Source of the DNA: Sepiola atlantica
Lineage: Eukaryota > Mollusca > Cephalopoda > Sepiida > Sepiolidae
DNA length: 64,000 bases
Assembly (NCBI GenBank): GCA_963556195.1
Contig: CAUVYP010001193.1
Span: 1 to 64,000 of the forward strand
Direction of reading: 5' to 3'
The notes beneath the pieces are model-generated. The model had not been told where the DNA came from. It was given only the letters and a program-made list of their open reading frames with translations, and did not search any database. A program made the translations under genes and the position numbers. Positions 52,906 to 64,000 of the stretch are shown piece by piece (position 1 is the first letter of the stretch; each line of letters opens with the position of its first letter).

Positions 52906-55900
52906 GTTGTAAAGCGTAAACCTGATGAAATCAAGTGAAAATCGTCTCGCACAACGTGTTTTTACTTAGTTATTCACGGATATCGTTTACACAAACATCC
53001 ACATTCGAAAGTCATAATTCCATGTTGTAAAGCGTAAACCTGATGAAATCAAGTGAAAATCGACGCGCACAACGTGTTTTTCATTAGTTATTCACGTATA
53101 TCCTTTACACAAACATCCACATTCGAAAGTCATAATTCCATGTTGTAAAGCGTAAACCTGATGAAATCTAGTGAAAATCGTCTCGCACAACGTGTTTTTT
53201 ATTAGTTTTTCAGGAATATTGATTACACAAACATCCACATTCGAAAGTCATAATTCCATGTTGTAAAGCGTAAACCTGATGAAATCAAGTGAAAATCGTC
53301 TCGCACAACGTGTTTTTACTCAGTTATTAACGAATATCGATTAGACAAACATCCACATTCTAAATTCATAAATCCATGTTGTAAAGCGTAAACCTGATGA
53401 AATCTAGTGAAAATCGTCTCGCACAACGTGTTTTTCATTAGTTTTTCACGAATATCGATTACACGCACATCCACATTAGAAAGTCATAATTCCATGTTGT
53501 AAAGCGTAAACCGTATGAAATCAAGTGAAAATCGTCTCGCACAACGTGTTTTTACTCAGTTATTCACGAATATCGTTTACACAAACATCCACATTCAAAA
53601 GTCATAATTCCATGTTATAAAGCGTAAACCTGATGAAATCTAGTGAAAATTGACTCGCACAACGTGTTTTTACTCAGTTATTCACGAATATCGATTAGAC
53701 AAACATCCACATTAGAAAGTCATAATTCCATGTTGTAAAGCGTAAACCGTATGAAATCTAGTGAAAATCGTCTCGCACAACGTGTTTTTACTCAGTTATT
53801 CACGAATATCGTTTACACTAACATCCACATTCAAAAGTCATAATTCCATGTTGTAAAGCGTAAACCTGATGAAAGCTAGCGAAAATCGTCTCGCACAACG
53901 TGTTTTTCATTAGTTTTTCAGGAATATTGATTACACAAACATCCACATTCGAAAGTCATAATTCTATGTTGTAAAGCGTAAACCTGATGAAATCAAGTGA
54001 AAATCGTCTCGCACAACGTGTTTTTACTCAGTTATTCACGAATATCGATTAGACAAACATCTACAATCGAAAGTCATAATTCCATGTTGTAAATTCCTGA
54101 TGAAATCAAGTGAAAATCGTCTCGCACAACGTGTTTTTACTCAGTTATTCACGAATATCGATTAGACAAACATCCACATTAGAAAGTCATAATTCCATGT
54201 TGTAAAGCGTAAACCTGATGAAATCTAGTGAAAATCGTCTCGCACAACGTGTTTTTACTCAGTTATTCACGAATATCGTTTACACAAACATCCACATTCA
54301 AAAGTCATAATTCCATGTTGTAAAGCGTAAACCTGATGAAATCAAGTGAAAATCGTCTCGCACACCGTGTTTTTACTCAGTTATTCACGAATATCGATTA
54401 GACAAACATCTACAATCGAAAGTCATAATTCCATGATGTAAAAGCGTAAACCTGATGAAATCTAGTGAAAATTGACTCGCACAACGTGTTTTTCATTAGT
54501 TATTCACGAATATCGTTTACACAAACATCCACATTCGAAAGTCATAATTCCATGTTGTAAATTCCTGATGAAATCAAGTGAAAATCGTCTCGCACAACGT
54601 GTTTTTACTCAGTTATTCACGAATATCGATTAGACAAACATCCACATTCTAAATTCATAAATCCATGTTGTAAAGCGTAAACCTGATGAAATCAAGTGAA
54701 AATCGTCTCGCACAACGTGTTTTTACTCAGTTATTCACGTATATCCTTTACACAAACATCCACATTCGAAAGTCATAATTCCATGTTGTAAAGCGTAAAC
54801 CTGATGAAATCTAGTGAAAATCGTCTCGCACAACGTGTTTTTCATTAGTTTTTCACGAATATCGATTACACGCACATCCACATTAGAAAGTCATAATTCC
54901 ATGTTGTAAAGCGTAAACCTGATGAAATCAAGTGAAAATCGTCTCGCACAACGTGTTTTTACTCAGTTATTCACGAATATCGTTTACACAAACATCCACA
55001 TTCAAAAGTCATAATTCCATGTTATAAAGCGTAAACCTGATGAAATCTAGTGAAAATCGACTCGCACAACGTGTTTTTCATTAGTTATTCACGAATATCG
55101 TTTACACAAACATCCACATTCAAAAGTCATAATTCCATGTTATAAAGCGTAAACCTGATGAAATCTAGTGAAAATCGACTCGCACAACGTGTTTTTCATT
55201 AGTTATTCACGGATATCGTTTACACAAACATCCACATTCGAAAGTCATAATTCCATGTTGTAAAGCGTAAACCTGATGAAATCTAGTGAAAATCGACTCG
55301 CACAACGTGTTTTTCATTAGTTATTCACGTATATCGTTTACACAAACATCCACATTCGAAAGTCATAATTCCATGTTATAAAGCGTAAACCTGATGAAAT
55401 CTAGTGAAAATCGACTCGCACAACGTGTTTTTCATTAGTTATTCACGGATATCGTTTACACAAACATCCACATTCGAAAGTCATAATTCCATGTTGTAAA
55501 GCGTAAACCTGATGAAATCAAGTGAAAATCGACGCGCACAACGTGTTTTTCATTAGTTATTCACGTATATCGTTTACACAAACATCCACATTCGAAAGTC
55601 ATAATTCCATGTTGTAAAGCGTAAACCGTATGAAATCTAGTGAAAATCGTCTCGCCATTCGTGTTTTTCATTAGTTTTTCACGAATATCGATTACACGCA
55701 CATTCACATTAGAAAGTCATAATTCCATGTTATAAAGCGTAAACCTGATGAAATCAAGTGAAAATCGACTCGCACAACGTGTTTTTACTCAGTTATTCAC
55801 GAATATCGTTTACACAAACATCCACATTCGAAAGTCATAATTCCATGTTGTAAAGCGTAAACCTGATGAAATCTAGTGAAAATCGACTCGCACAACGTGT

Positions 55901-55964
55901 TTTTCATTAGTTATTCACGAATATCGTTTACACAAACATCCACATTCGAAAGTCATAATTCCAT
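52906..55964 (+). repeat. 26-monomer tandem unit, copy 1 (3,059 bp)
   Basis: Its length is 26x118 minus 9: two 113-bp monomers (-10) and one extra A (+1). Shared marks with copy 2 are acttagttattcacgg (52,964/56,023), attctatg (53,961/57,020), ttacactaac, cacaccgtg and cattcacattag (55,701/58,760). Its first half continues copy A' and its last part corresponds to 36,258-36,850 of copy A. Confidence 0.92.
54086..54570 (+). repeat. Pair of 113-bp junctions (gttgtaaattcctgatg), unit 1
   Basis: At 54,086 and 54,554 the normal gttgtaaagcgtaaacctg is shortened by 5 bp to gttgtaaattcctg. This removes the otherwise near-invariant aagcgtaaacc block. They are four monomers apart. The same pair is in the second 26-monomer unit. 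Confidence 0.9.
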
Positions 55965-58900
55965 GTTGTAAAGCGTAAACCTGATGAAATCAAGTGAAAA
56001 TCGTCTCGCACAACGTGTTTTTACTTAGTTATTCACGGATATCGTTTACACAAACATCCACATTCGAAAGTCATAATTCCATGTTGTAAAGCGTAAACCT
56101 GATGAAATCAAGTGAAAATCGACGCGCACAACGTGTTTTTCATTAGTTATTCACGTATATCCTTTACACAAACATCCACATTCGAAAGTCATAATTCCAT
56201 GTTGTAAAGCGTAAACCTGATGAAATCTAGTGAAAATCGTCTCGCACAACGTGTTTTTTATTAGTTTTTCAGGAATATTGATTACACAAACATCCACATT
56301 CGAAAGTCATAATTCCATGTTGTAAAGCGTAAACCTGATGAAATCAAGTGAAAATCGTCTCGCACAACGTGTTTTTACTCAGTTATTAACGAATATCGAT
56401 TAGACAAACATCCACATTCTAAATTCATAAATCCATGTTGTAAAGCGTAAACCTGATGAAATCTAGTGAAAATCGTCTCGCACAACGTGTTTTTCATTAG
56501 TTTTTCACGAATATCGATTACACGCACATCCACATTAGAAAGTCATAATTCCATGTTGTAAAGCGTAAACCGTATGAAATCAAGTGAAAATCGTCTCGCA
56601 CAACGTGTTTTTACTCAGTTATTCACGAATATCGTTTACACAAACATCCACATTCAAAAGTCATAATTCCATGTTATAAAGCGTAAACCTGATGAAATCT
56701 AGTGAAAATTGACTCGCACAACGTGTTTTTACTCAGTTATTCACGAATATCGATTAGACAAACATCCACATTAGAAAGTCATAATTCCATGTTGTAAAGC
56801 GTAAACCGTATGAAATCTAGTGAAAATCGTCTCGCACAACGTGTTTTTACTCAGTTATTCACGAATATCGTTTACACTAACATCCACATTCAAAAGTCAT
56901 AATTCCATGTTGTAAAGCGTAAACCTGATGAAAGCTAGCGAAAATCGTCTCGCACAACGTGTTTTTCATTAGTTTTTCAGGAATATTGATTACACAAACA
57001 TCCACATTCGAAAGTCATAATTCTATGTTGTAAAGCGTAAACCTGATGAAATCAAGTGAAAATCGTCTCGCACAACGTGTTTTTACTCAGTTATTCACGA
57101 ATATCGATTAGACAAACATCTACAATCGAAAGTCATAATTCCATGTTGTAAATTCCTGATGAAATCAAGTGAAAATCGTCTCGCACAACGTGTTTTTACT
57201 CAGTTATTCACGAATATCGATTAGACAAACATCCACATTAGAAAGTCATAATTCCATGTTGTAAAGCGTAAACCTGATGAAATCTAGTGAAAATCGTCTC
57301 GCACAACGTGTTTTTACTCAGTTATTCACGAATATCGTTTACACAAACATCCACATTCAAAAGTCATAATTCCATGTTGTAAAGCGTAAACCTGATGAAA
57401 TCAAGTGAAAATCGTCTCGCACACCGTGTTTTTACTCAGTTATTCACGAATATCGATTAGACAAACATCTACAATCGAAAGTCATAATTCCATGATGTAA
57501 AAGCGTAAACCTGATGAAATCTAGTGAAAATTGACTCGCACAACGTGTTTTTCATTAGTTATTCACGAATATCGTTTACACAAACATCCACATTCGAAAG
57601 TCATAATTCCATGTTGTAAATTCCTGATGAAATCAAGTGAAAATCGTCTCGCACAACGTGTTTTTACTCAGTTATTCACGAATATCGATTAGACAAACAT
57701 CCACATTCTAAATTCATAAATCCATGTTGTAAAGCGTAAACCTGATGAAATCAAGTGAAAATCGTCTCGCACAACGTGTTTTTACTCAGTTATTCACGTA
57801 TATCCTTTACACAAACATCCACATTCGAAAGTCATAATTCCATGTTGTAAAGCGTAAACCTGATGAAATCTAGTGAAAATCGTCTCGCACAACGTGTTTT
57901 TCATTAGTTTTTCACGAATATCGATTACACGCACATCCACATTAGAAAGTCATAATTCCATGTTGTAAAGCGTAAACCTGATGAAATCAAGTGAAAATCG
58001 TCTCGCACAACGTGTTTTTACTCAGTTATTCACGAATATCGTTTACACAAACATCCACATTCAAAAGTCATAATTCCATGTTATAAAGCGTAAACCTGAT
58101 GAAATCTAGTGAAAATCGACTCGCACAACGTGTTTTTCATTAGTTATTCACGAATATCGTTTACACAAACATCCACATTCAAAAGTCATAATTCCATGTT
58201 ATAAAGCGTAAACCTGATGAAATCTAGTGAAAATCGACTCGCACAACGTGTTTTTCATTAGTTATTCACGGATATCGTTTACACAAACATCCACATTCGA
58301 AAGTCATAATTCCATGTTGTAAAGCGTAAACCTGATGAAATCTAGTGAAAATCGACTCGCACAACGTGTTTTTCATTAGTTATTCACGTATATCGTTTAC
58401 ACAAACATCCACATTCGAAAGTCATAATTCCATGTTATAAAGCGTAAACCTGATGAAATCTAGTGAAAATCGACTCGCACAACGTGTTTTTCATTAGTTA
58501 TTCACGGATATCGTTTACACAAACATCCACATTCGAAAGTCATAATTCCATGTTGTAAAGCGTAAACCTGATGAAATCAAGTGAAAATCGACGCGCACAA
58601 CGTGTTTTTCATTAGTTATTCACGTATATCGTTTACACAAACATCCACATTCGAAAGTCATAATTCCATGTTGTAAAGCGTAAACCGTATGAAATCTAGT
58701 GAAAATCGTCTCGCCATTCGTGTTTTTCATTAGTTTTTCACGAATATCGATTACACGCACATTCACATTAGAAAGTCATAATTCCATGTTATAAAGCGTA
58801 AACCTGATGAAATCAAGTGAAAATCGACTCGCACAACGTGTTTTTACTCAGTTATTCACGAATATCGTTTACACAAACATCCACATTCGAAAGTCATAAT

Positions 58901-59023
58901 TCCATGTTGTAAAGCGTAAACCTGATGAAATCTAGTGAAAATCGACTCGCACAACGTGTTTTTCATTAGTTATTCACGAATATCGTTTACACAAACATCC
59001 ACATTCGAAAGTCATAATTCCAT
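55965..59023 (+). repeat. 26-monomer tandem unit, copy 2 (3,059 bp)
   Basis: A direct tandem copy of 52,906-55,964. I noticed no difference between the two by eye. This makes it one of the youngest events in the window. At 59,024 the sequence passes straight into an H monomer of the 11-monomer HOR. Confidence 0.92.
57145..57629 (+). repeat. Pair of 113-bp junctions, unit 2
   Basis: The counterparts at 57,145 and 57,613 are displaced by 3,059 bp from those in the first unit. With the first pair, these are the only four monomers in the window that lack the gcgtaaac block. Confidence 0.9.
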
Positions 59024-60205
59024 GTTGTAAAGCGTAAACCTGATGAAATCTAGTGAAAATCGTCTCGCACAACGTGTTTTTTCACTCAGTTATTCACGAA
59101 TATCGTTTACACAAACATCCACATTCAAAAGTCATAATTCCATGTTGTAAAGCGTAAACCTGATGAAATCTAGTGAAAATCGACTCGCACAACGTGTTTT
59201 TCATTAGTTATTCACGAATATCGTTTACACAAACATCCACATTCGAAAGTCATAATTCCATGTTGTAAAGCGTAAACCTGATGAAATCAAGTGAAAATCG
59301 TCTCGCACAACGTGTTTTTACTCAGTTATTCACGAATATCGATTAGACAAACATCCACATTCTAAATTCATAAATCCATGTTGTAAAGCGTAAACCTGAT
59401 GAAATCTAGTGAAAATCGTCTCGCACAACGTGTTTTTCATTAGTTTTTCACGAATATCGATTACACGCACATCCACATTAGAAAGTCATAATTCCATGTT
59501 GTAAAGCGTAAACCTGATGAAATCTAGTGAAAATCGTCTCGCACAACGTGTTTTTCATTAGTTTTTCACGAATATCGATTACACGCACATCCACATTAGA
59601 AAGTCATAATTCCATGTTGTAAAGCGTAAACCTGATGAAATCAAGTGAAAATCGTCTCGCACAACGTGTTTTTACTCAGTTATTCACGAATATCGTTTAC
59701 ACAAACATCCACATTCAAAAGTCATAATTCCATGTTATAAAGCGTAAACCTGATGAAATCTAGTGAAAATCGACTCGCACAACGTGTTTTTCATTAGTTA
59801 TTCACGTATATCGTTTACACAAACATCCACATTCAAAAGTCGTAATTACATGTTGTAAAGCGTAAACCTGATGAAATCTAGTGAAAATCGACTCGCACAA
59901 CGTGTTTTTCATTAGTTATTCACGAATATCGTTTACACAAACATCCACATTCAAAAGTCATAATTCCATGTTATAAAGCGTAAACCTGATGAAATCTAGT
60001 GAAAATCGACTCGCACAACGTGTTTTTCATTAGTTATTCACGTATATCGTTTACACAAACATCCACATTCGAAAGTCATAATTCCATGTTGTAAAGCGTA
60101 AACCTGATGAAATCTAGTGAAAATTGACTCGCACAACGTGTTTTTCATTAGTTATTCACGAATATCGTTTACACAAACATCCACATTCGAAAGTCATAAT
60201 TCCAT
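58906..60205 (+). repeat. 11-monomer HOR, third array, unit 1 (1,300 bp)
   Basis: The order is A, H (59,076), A, Q, N, N, P, T with gtaattacatg (59,842), A, T, L. It matches 37,205 onward at an offset of 21,703 bp. The H copy reads gttttttcactcagttattc, an intermediate between the H and ordinary endings. It overlaps the last monomer of the 26-monomer unit. Confidence 0.9.
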
Positions 60206-61505
60206 GTTATAAAGCGTAAACCTGATGAAATCTAGTGAAAATCGACTCGCACAACGTGTTTTTCATTAGTTATTCACGAATATCGTTTACACAAACATCC
60301 ACATTCGAAAGTCATAATTCCATGTTGTAAAGCGTAAACCTGATGAAATCTAGTGAAAATCGTCTCGCACAACGTGTTTTTTCACTCAGTTATACACGAA
60401 TATCGTTTACACAAACATCCACATTCAAAAGTCATAATTCCATGTTATAAAGCGTAAACCTGATGAAATCTAGTGAAAATCGACTCGCACAACGTGTTTT
60501 TCATTAGTTATTCACGAATATCGTTTACACAAACATCCACATTCGAAAGTCATAATTCCATGTTGTAAAGCGTAAACCTGATGAAATCAAGTGAAAATCG
60601 TCTCGCACAACGTGTTTTTACTCAGTTATTCACGAATATCGATTAGACAAACATCCACATTCTAAATTCATAAATCCATGTTGTAAAGCGTAAACCTGAT
60701 GAAATCTAGTGAAAATCGTCTCGCACAACGTGTTTTTCATTAGTTTTTCACGAATATCGATTACACGCACATCCACATTAGAAAGTCATAATTCCATGTT
60801 GTAAAGCGTAAACCTGATGAAATCTAGTGAAAATCGTCTCGCACAACGTGTTTTTCATTAGTTTTTCACGAATATCGATTACACGCACATCCACATTAGA
60901 AAGTCATAATTCCATGTTGTAAAGCGTAAACCTGATGAAATCAAGTGAAAATCGTCTCGCACAACGTGTTTTTACTCAGTTATTCACGAATATCGTTTAC
61001 ACAAACATCCACATTCAAAAGTCATAATTCCATGTTATAAAGCGTAAACCTGATGAAATCTAGTGAAAATCGACTCGCACAACGTGTTTTTCATTAGTTA
61101 TTCACGTATATCGTTTACACAAACATCCACATTCAAAAGTCGTAATTACATGTTGTAAAGCGTAAACCTGATGAAATCTAGTGAAAATCGACTCGCACAA
61201 CGTGTTTTTCATTAGTTATTCACGAATATCGTTTACACAAACATCCACATTCAAAAGTCATAATTCCATGTTATAAAGCGTAAACCTGATGAAATCTAGT
61301 GAAAATCGACTCGCACAACGTGTTTTTCATTAGTTATTCACGTATATCGTTTACACAAACATCCACATTCGAAAGTCATAATTCCATGTTGTAAAGCGTA
61401 AACCTGATGAAATCTAGTGAAAATTGACTCGCACAACGTGTTTTTCATTAGTTATTCACGAATATCGTTTACACAAACATCCACATTCGAAAGTCATAAT
61501 TCCAT
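60206..61505 (+). repeat. 11-monomer HOR, third array, unit 2 (1,300 bp)
   Basis: Matches the previous unit at 1,300 bp (H 60,376; gtaattacatg 61,142). Its first monomer starts gttataaag, and its H has the usual ttatacacg. The tandem match ends at 61,506, where a G monomer replaces A. Confidence 0.9.
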
Positions 61506-62213
61506 GTTATAAAGCGTAAACCTGATGAAATCTAGTGAAAATCGACTCGCACAACGTGTTTTTCATTAGTTATTCACGGATATCGTTTACACAAACATCC
61601 ACATTCGAAAGTCATAATTCCATGTTGTAAAGCGTAAACCTGATGAAATCAAGTGAAAATCGACGCGCACAACGTGTTTTTCATTAGTTATTCACGTATA
61701 TCGTTTACACAAACATCCACATTCGAAAGTCATAATTCCATGTTGTAAAGCGTAAACCTGATGAAATCAAGTGAAAATCGTCTCGCACAACGTGTTTTTA
61801 CTCAGTTATTCACGAATATCGATTAGACAAACATCCACATTCTAAATTCATAAATCCATGTTGTAAAGCGTAAACCTGATGAAATCTAGTGAAAATCGTC
61901 TCGCACAACGTGTTTTTCATTAGTTTTTCACGAATATCGATTACACGCACATCCACATTAGAAAGTCATAATTCCATGTTGTAAAGCGTAAACCTGATGA
62001 AATCAAGTGAAAATCGACGCGCACAACGTGTTTTTCATTAGTTATTCACGTATATCGTTTACATAAACATCCACATTCGAAAGTCATAATTCCATGTTGT
62101 AAAGCGTAAACCTGATGAAATCTAGTGAAAATCGTCTCGCCATTCGTGTTTTTCATTAGTTTTTCACGAATATCGATTACACGCACATCCACATTAGAAA
62201 GTCATAATTCCAT
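61506..62213 (+). repeat. Six-monomer linker G-R-Q-N-R-M
   Basis: Six ordinary monomers (708 bp) interrupt the 11-monomer periodicity; the H-to-H distance here is 2,126 bp, or 18 monomers. The second R copy has a private change, ttacataaac, near 62,063. Confidence 0.85.
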
Positions 62214-63513
62214 GATGTAAAGCGTAAACCTGATGAAATCTAGTGAAAATTGACTCGCACAACGTGTTTTTCATTAGTTATTCACGAATATCGTTTACAC
62301 AAACATCCACATTCGAAAGTCATAATTCCATGTTATAAAGCGTAAACCTGATGAAATCTAGTGAAAATCGACTCGCACAACGTGTTTTTCATTAGTTATT
62401 CACGAATATCGTTTACACAAACATCCACATTCGAAAGTCATAATTCCATGTTGTAAAGCGTAAACCTGATGAAATCTAGTGAAAATCGTCTCGCACAACG
62501 TGTTTTTTCACTCAGTTATACACGAATATCGTTTACACAAACATCCACATTCAAAAGTCATAATTCCATGTTATAAAGCGTAAACCTGATGAAATCTAGT
62601 GAAAATCGACTCGCACAACGTGTTTTTCATTAGTTATTCACGAATATCGTTTACACAAACATCCACATTCGAAAGTCATAATTCCATGTTGTAAAGCGTA
62701 AACCTGATGAAATCAAGTGAAAATCGTCTCGCACAACGTGTTTTTACTCAGTTATTCACGAATATCGATTAGACAAACATCCACATTCTAAATTCATAAA
62801 TCCATGTTGTAAAGCGTAAACCTGATGAAATCTAGTGAAAATCGTCTCGCACAACGTGTTTTTCATTAGTTTTTCACGAATATCGATTACACGCACATCC
62901 ACATTAGAAAGTCATAATTCCATGTTGTAAAGCGTAAACCTGATGAAATCTAGTGAAAATCGACTCGCACAACGTGTTTTTCATTAGTTATTCACGAATA
63001 TCGTTTACACAAACATCCACATTCAAAAGTCATAATTCCATGTTATAAAGCGTAAACCTGATGAAATCTAGTGAAAATCGACTCGCACAACGTGTTTTTC
63101 ATTAGTTATTCACGTATATCGTTTACACAAACATCCACATTCGAAAGTCATAATTCCATGTTGTAAAGCGTAAACCTGATGAAATCTAGTGAAAATTGAC
63201 TCGCACAACGTGTTTTTCATTAGTTATTCACGAATATCGTTTACACAAACATCCACATTCGAAAGTCATAATTCCATGTTATAAAGCGTAAACCTGATGA
63301 AATCTAGTGAAAATCGACTCGCACAACGTGTTTTTCATTAGTTATTCACGAATATCGTTTACACAAACATCCACATTCAAAAGTCATAATTCCATGTTAT
63401 AAAGCGTAAACCTGATGAAATCTAGTGAAAATCGACTCGCACAACGTGTTTTTCATTAGTTATTCACGTATATCGTTTACACAAACATCCACATTCGAAA
63501 GTCATAATTCCAT
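62214..63513 (+). repeat. 11-monomer HOR, fourth array, unit 1 (1,300 bp)
   Basis: The order is L, A, H (62,502), A, Q, N, A, T, L, A, T. The single N and missing P distinguish it from the third array, so the 1,300-bp length has arisen with more than one composition. The unit begins with ccatgatg rather than ccatgttg. Confidence 0.85.
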
Positions 63514-64000
63514 GTTGTAAAGCGTAAACCTGATGAAATCTAGTGAAAATTGACTCGCACAACGTGTTTTTCATTAGTTATTCACGAATATCGTTTACAC
63601 AAACATCCACATTCGAAAGTCATAATTCCATGTTATAAAGCGTAAACCTGATGAAATCTAGTGAAAATCGACTCGCACAACGTGTTTTTCATTAGTTATT
63701 CACGAATATCGTTTACACAAACATCCACATTCGAAAGTCATAATTCCATGTTGTAAAGCGTAAACCTGATGAAATCTAGTGAAAATCGTCTCGCACAACG
63801 TGTTTTTTCACTCAGTTATACACGAATATCGTTTACACAAACATCCACATTCAAAAGTCATAATTCCATGTTATAAAGCGTAAACCTGATGAAATCTAGT
63901 GAAAATCGACTCGCACAACGTGTTTTTCATTAGTTATTCACGAATATCGTTTACACAAACATCCACATTCGAAAGTCATAATTCCATGTTGTAAAGCGTA
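63514..64000 (+). repeat. 11-monomer HOR, fourth array, unit 2 (cut by window end)
   Basis: Repeats 62,214 onward (L, A, H at 63,802, A) and runs off the window, 13 bases into the next monomer. The array continues beyond both window edges. Confidence 0.88.

Larger units (their letters stand above)
41223..55730 (+). repeat. Large duplication, copy A' (about 14.5 kb)
   Basis: The counterpart of 24,230-36,850. It is 1,887 bp longer: minus 12 monomers in the A-rich HOR, plus 4 near 47.3-47.9 kb, plus 2 near 49.5-49.7 kb, plus 11 between 51,325 and 52,630, and plus 11 between about 53,849 and 55,138. Point differences exist (ctcaattatt near 46,250; gcggaaacc at 47,606; cctgatg for ccgtatg near 44,310), but most monomers look identical. 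It contains no gene. Confidence 0.92.
1..64000 (+). repeat. Satellite DNA array, 118-bp monomer, 542 copies
   Basis: The whole window is a head-to-tail tandem array. Counting from the motif gttgtaaagcgtaaacc, each copy is 118 bp unless it carries a small indel. The first monomer begins at base 1 and a new one begins at 63,988. The catalogue of length variants (net +31 bp) exactly accounts for 542 monomers between those points. All copies are in one orientation; I saw no reverse-complement block, no mobile element and no unique sequence. Composition of the consensus is 40 G+C of 118, with 24 C and 16 G on this strand. Arrays of this kind are typical of eukaryotic centromeric or pericentromeric heterochromatin; that assignment is inference. 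The species and satellite family are not recognised. Confidence 0.98.

Noticed and set aside
1..64000. CRISPR array or bacterial direct-repeat locus
   Set aside because: There are no unique spacers between repeats. The full 118-bp unit is repeated with subfamily variation, and no cas-like gene is present.
1..64000. CENP-B box
   Set aside because: The canonical box needs a CGGG (or CCCG on the other strand) core. I saw neither in the consensus or in the listed variants.
1..64000. Telomeric or subtelomeric short repeats (TTAGGG, TTAGG and similar)
   Set aside because: No run of such repeats is present. The isolated cattag words are part of the monomer.
1..64000. TATA-like, forkhead-like (GTAAAC/GTTTAC) and E-box-like words as promoters
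   Set aside because: They recur in every monomer at fixed positions and no gene follows. Treating them as promoter elements has no support, so they are mentioned only as conserved or dyad words.
1..64000. tRNA, 5S rRNA or other RNA gene unit as the source of the repeat
   Set aside because: I saw no internal A/B box pair, cloverleaf or known RNA sequence. The length and AT-richness do not suggest one.
1..64000. Macro-dyad or inverted satellite blocks
   Set aside because: I looked for reverse-complement words of the monomer, such as ggtttacgc, and found no run of them. All copies run in the same direction.

Overview
The window is a single, uninterrupted satellite-DNA array. Every base belongs to a head-to-tail tandem repeat whose basic monomer is 118 bp and about 34% GC. 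All copies lie in the same orientation. I find no gene, RNA gene, transposon, inversion or unique-sequence interruption in 64 kb. A hand count of all length variants gives 542 complete monomers plus 13 leading bases of the next one. The variants are 28 monomers of 120 bp, eleven +1, two +2, one +7, two +4, five -3, four -5 and two -10. They sum to +31, exactly the observed 63,987 - 542x118. This is eukaryotic heterochromatin, a candidate centromeric or pericentromeric array. The species cannot be named from the sequence. CpG is not depleted (6 per consensus monomer, about 1.8 times expectation from its base composition). That argues against a heavily CpG-methylated vertebrate or plant genome and would fit many insects, but this is inference only.

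At the monomer level there are about a dozen recurring subfamilies, named here A, H, T, G, R, L, M, N, P, Q, S and V. They are defined by linked changes at monomer positions 4, 18-19, 28, 38-42, 45-49, 58-68, 74, 81-89 and 101-110. Other stretches are almost invariant, above all the segments around positions 5-15, 29-37 and 50-57.

At larger scale the array is a patchwork of higher-order repeats (HORs) and recent segmental duplications, each an integer number of monomers long. (1) 1-8,274 is a 70-monomer unit, repeated from 8,275 to 14,558 with only a handful of differences. (2) 14,559-18,438 is a mosaic of modules found elsewhere in the window. (3) 18,439-21,510 is a 10-monomer HOR of 1,182 bp, 2.6 copies. 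(4) 15,250-17,463 recurs at 21,511-23,724, 53 monomers away. (5) 24,230-36,850 (copy A) recurs at 41,223-55,730 (copy A'). The two differ by five whole-monomer gains or losses (12, 4, 2, 11 and 11 monomers). Both contain a 12/13-monomer HOR marked by 3-bp-shorter A-rich junctions, and an island of divergent V-type monomers. (6) An 11-monomer, 1,300-bp HOR separates and flanks these copies (36,967-39,330; 39,805-42,404; 58,906-61,505; 62,214-end). (7) A 26-monomer, 3,059-bp unit is tandemly doubled at 52,906-59,023.

Nothing here encodes a working system of proteins. The interest lies in array dynamics: repeated in-register unequal exchange, chimeric monomers marking breakpoints, single-monomer conversion patches, and a few conserved sub-blocks that could be protein-binding or nucleosome-phasing elements.
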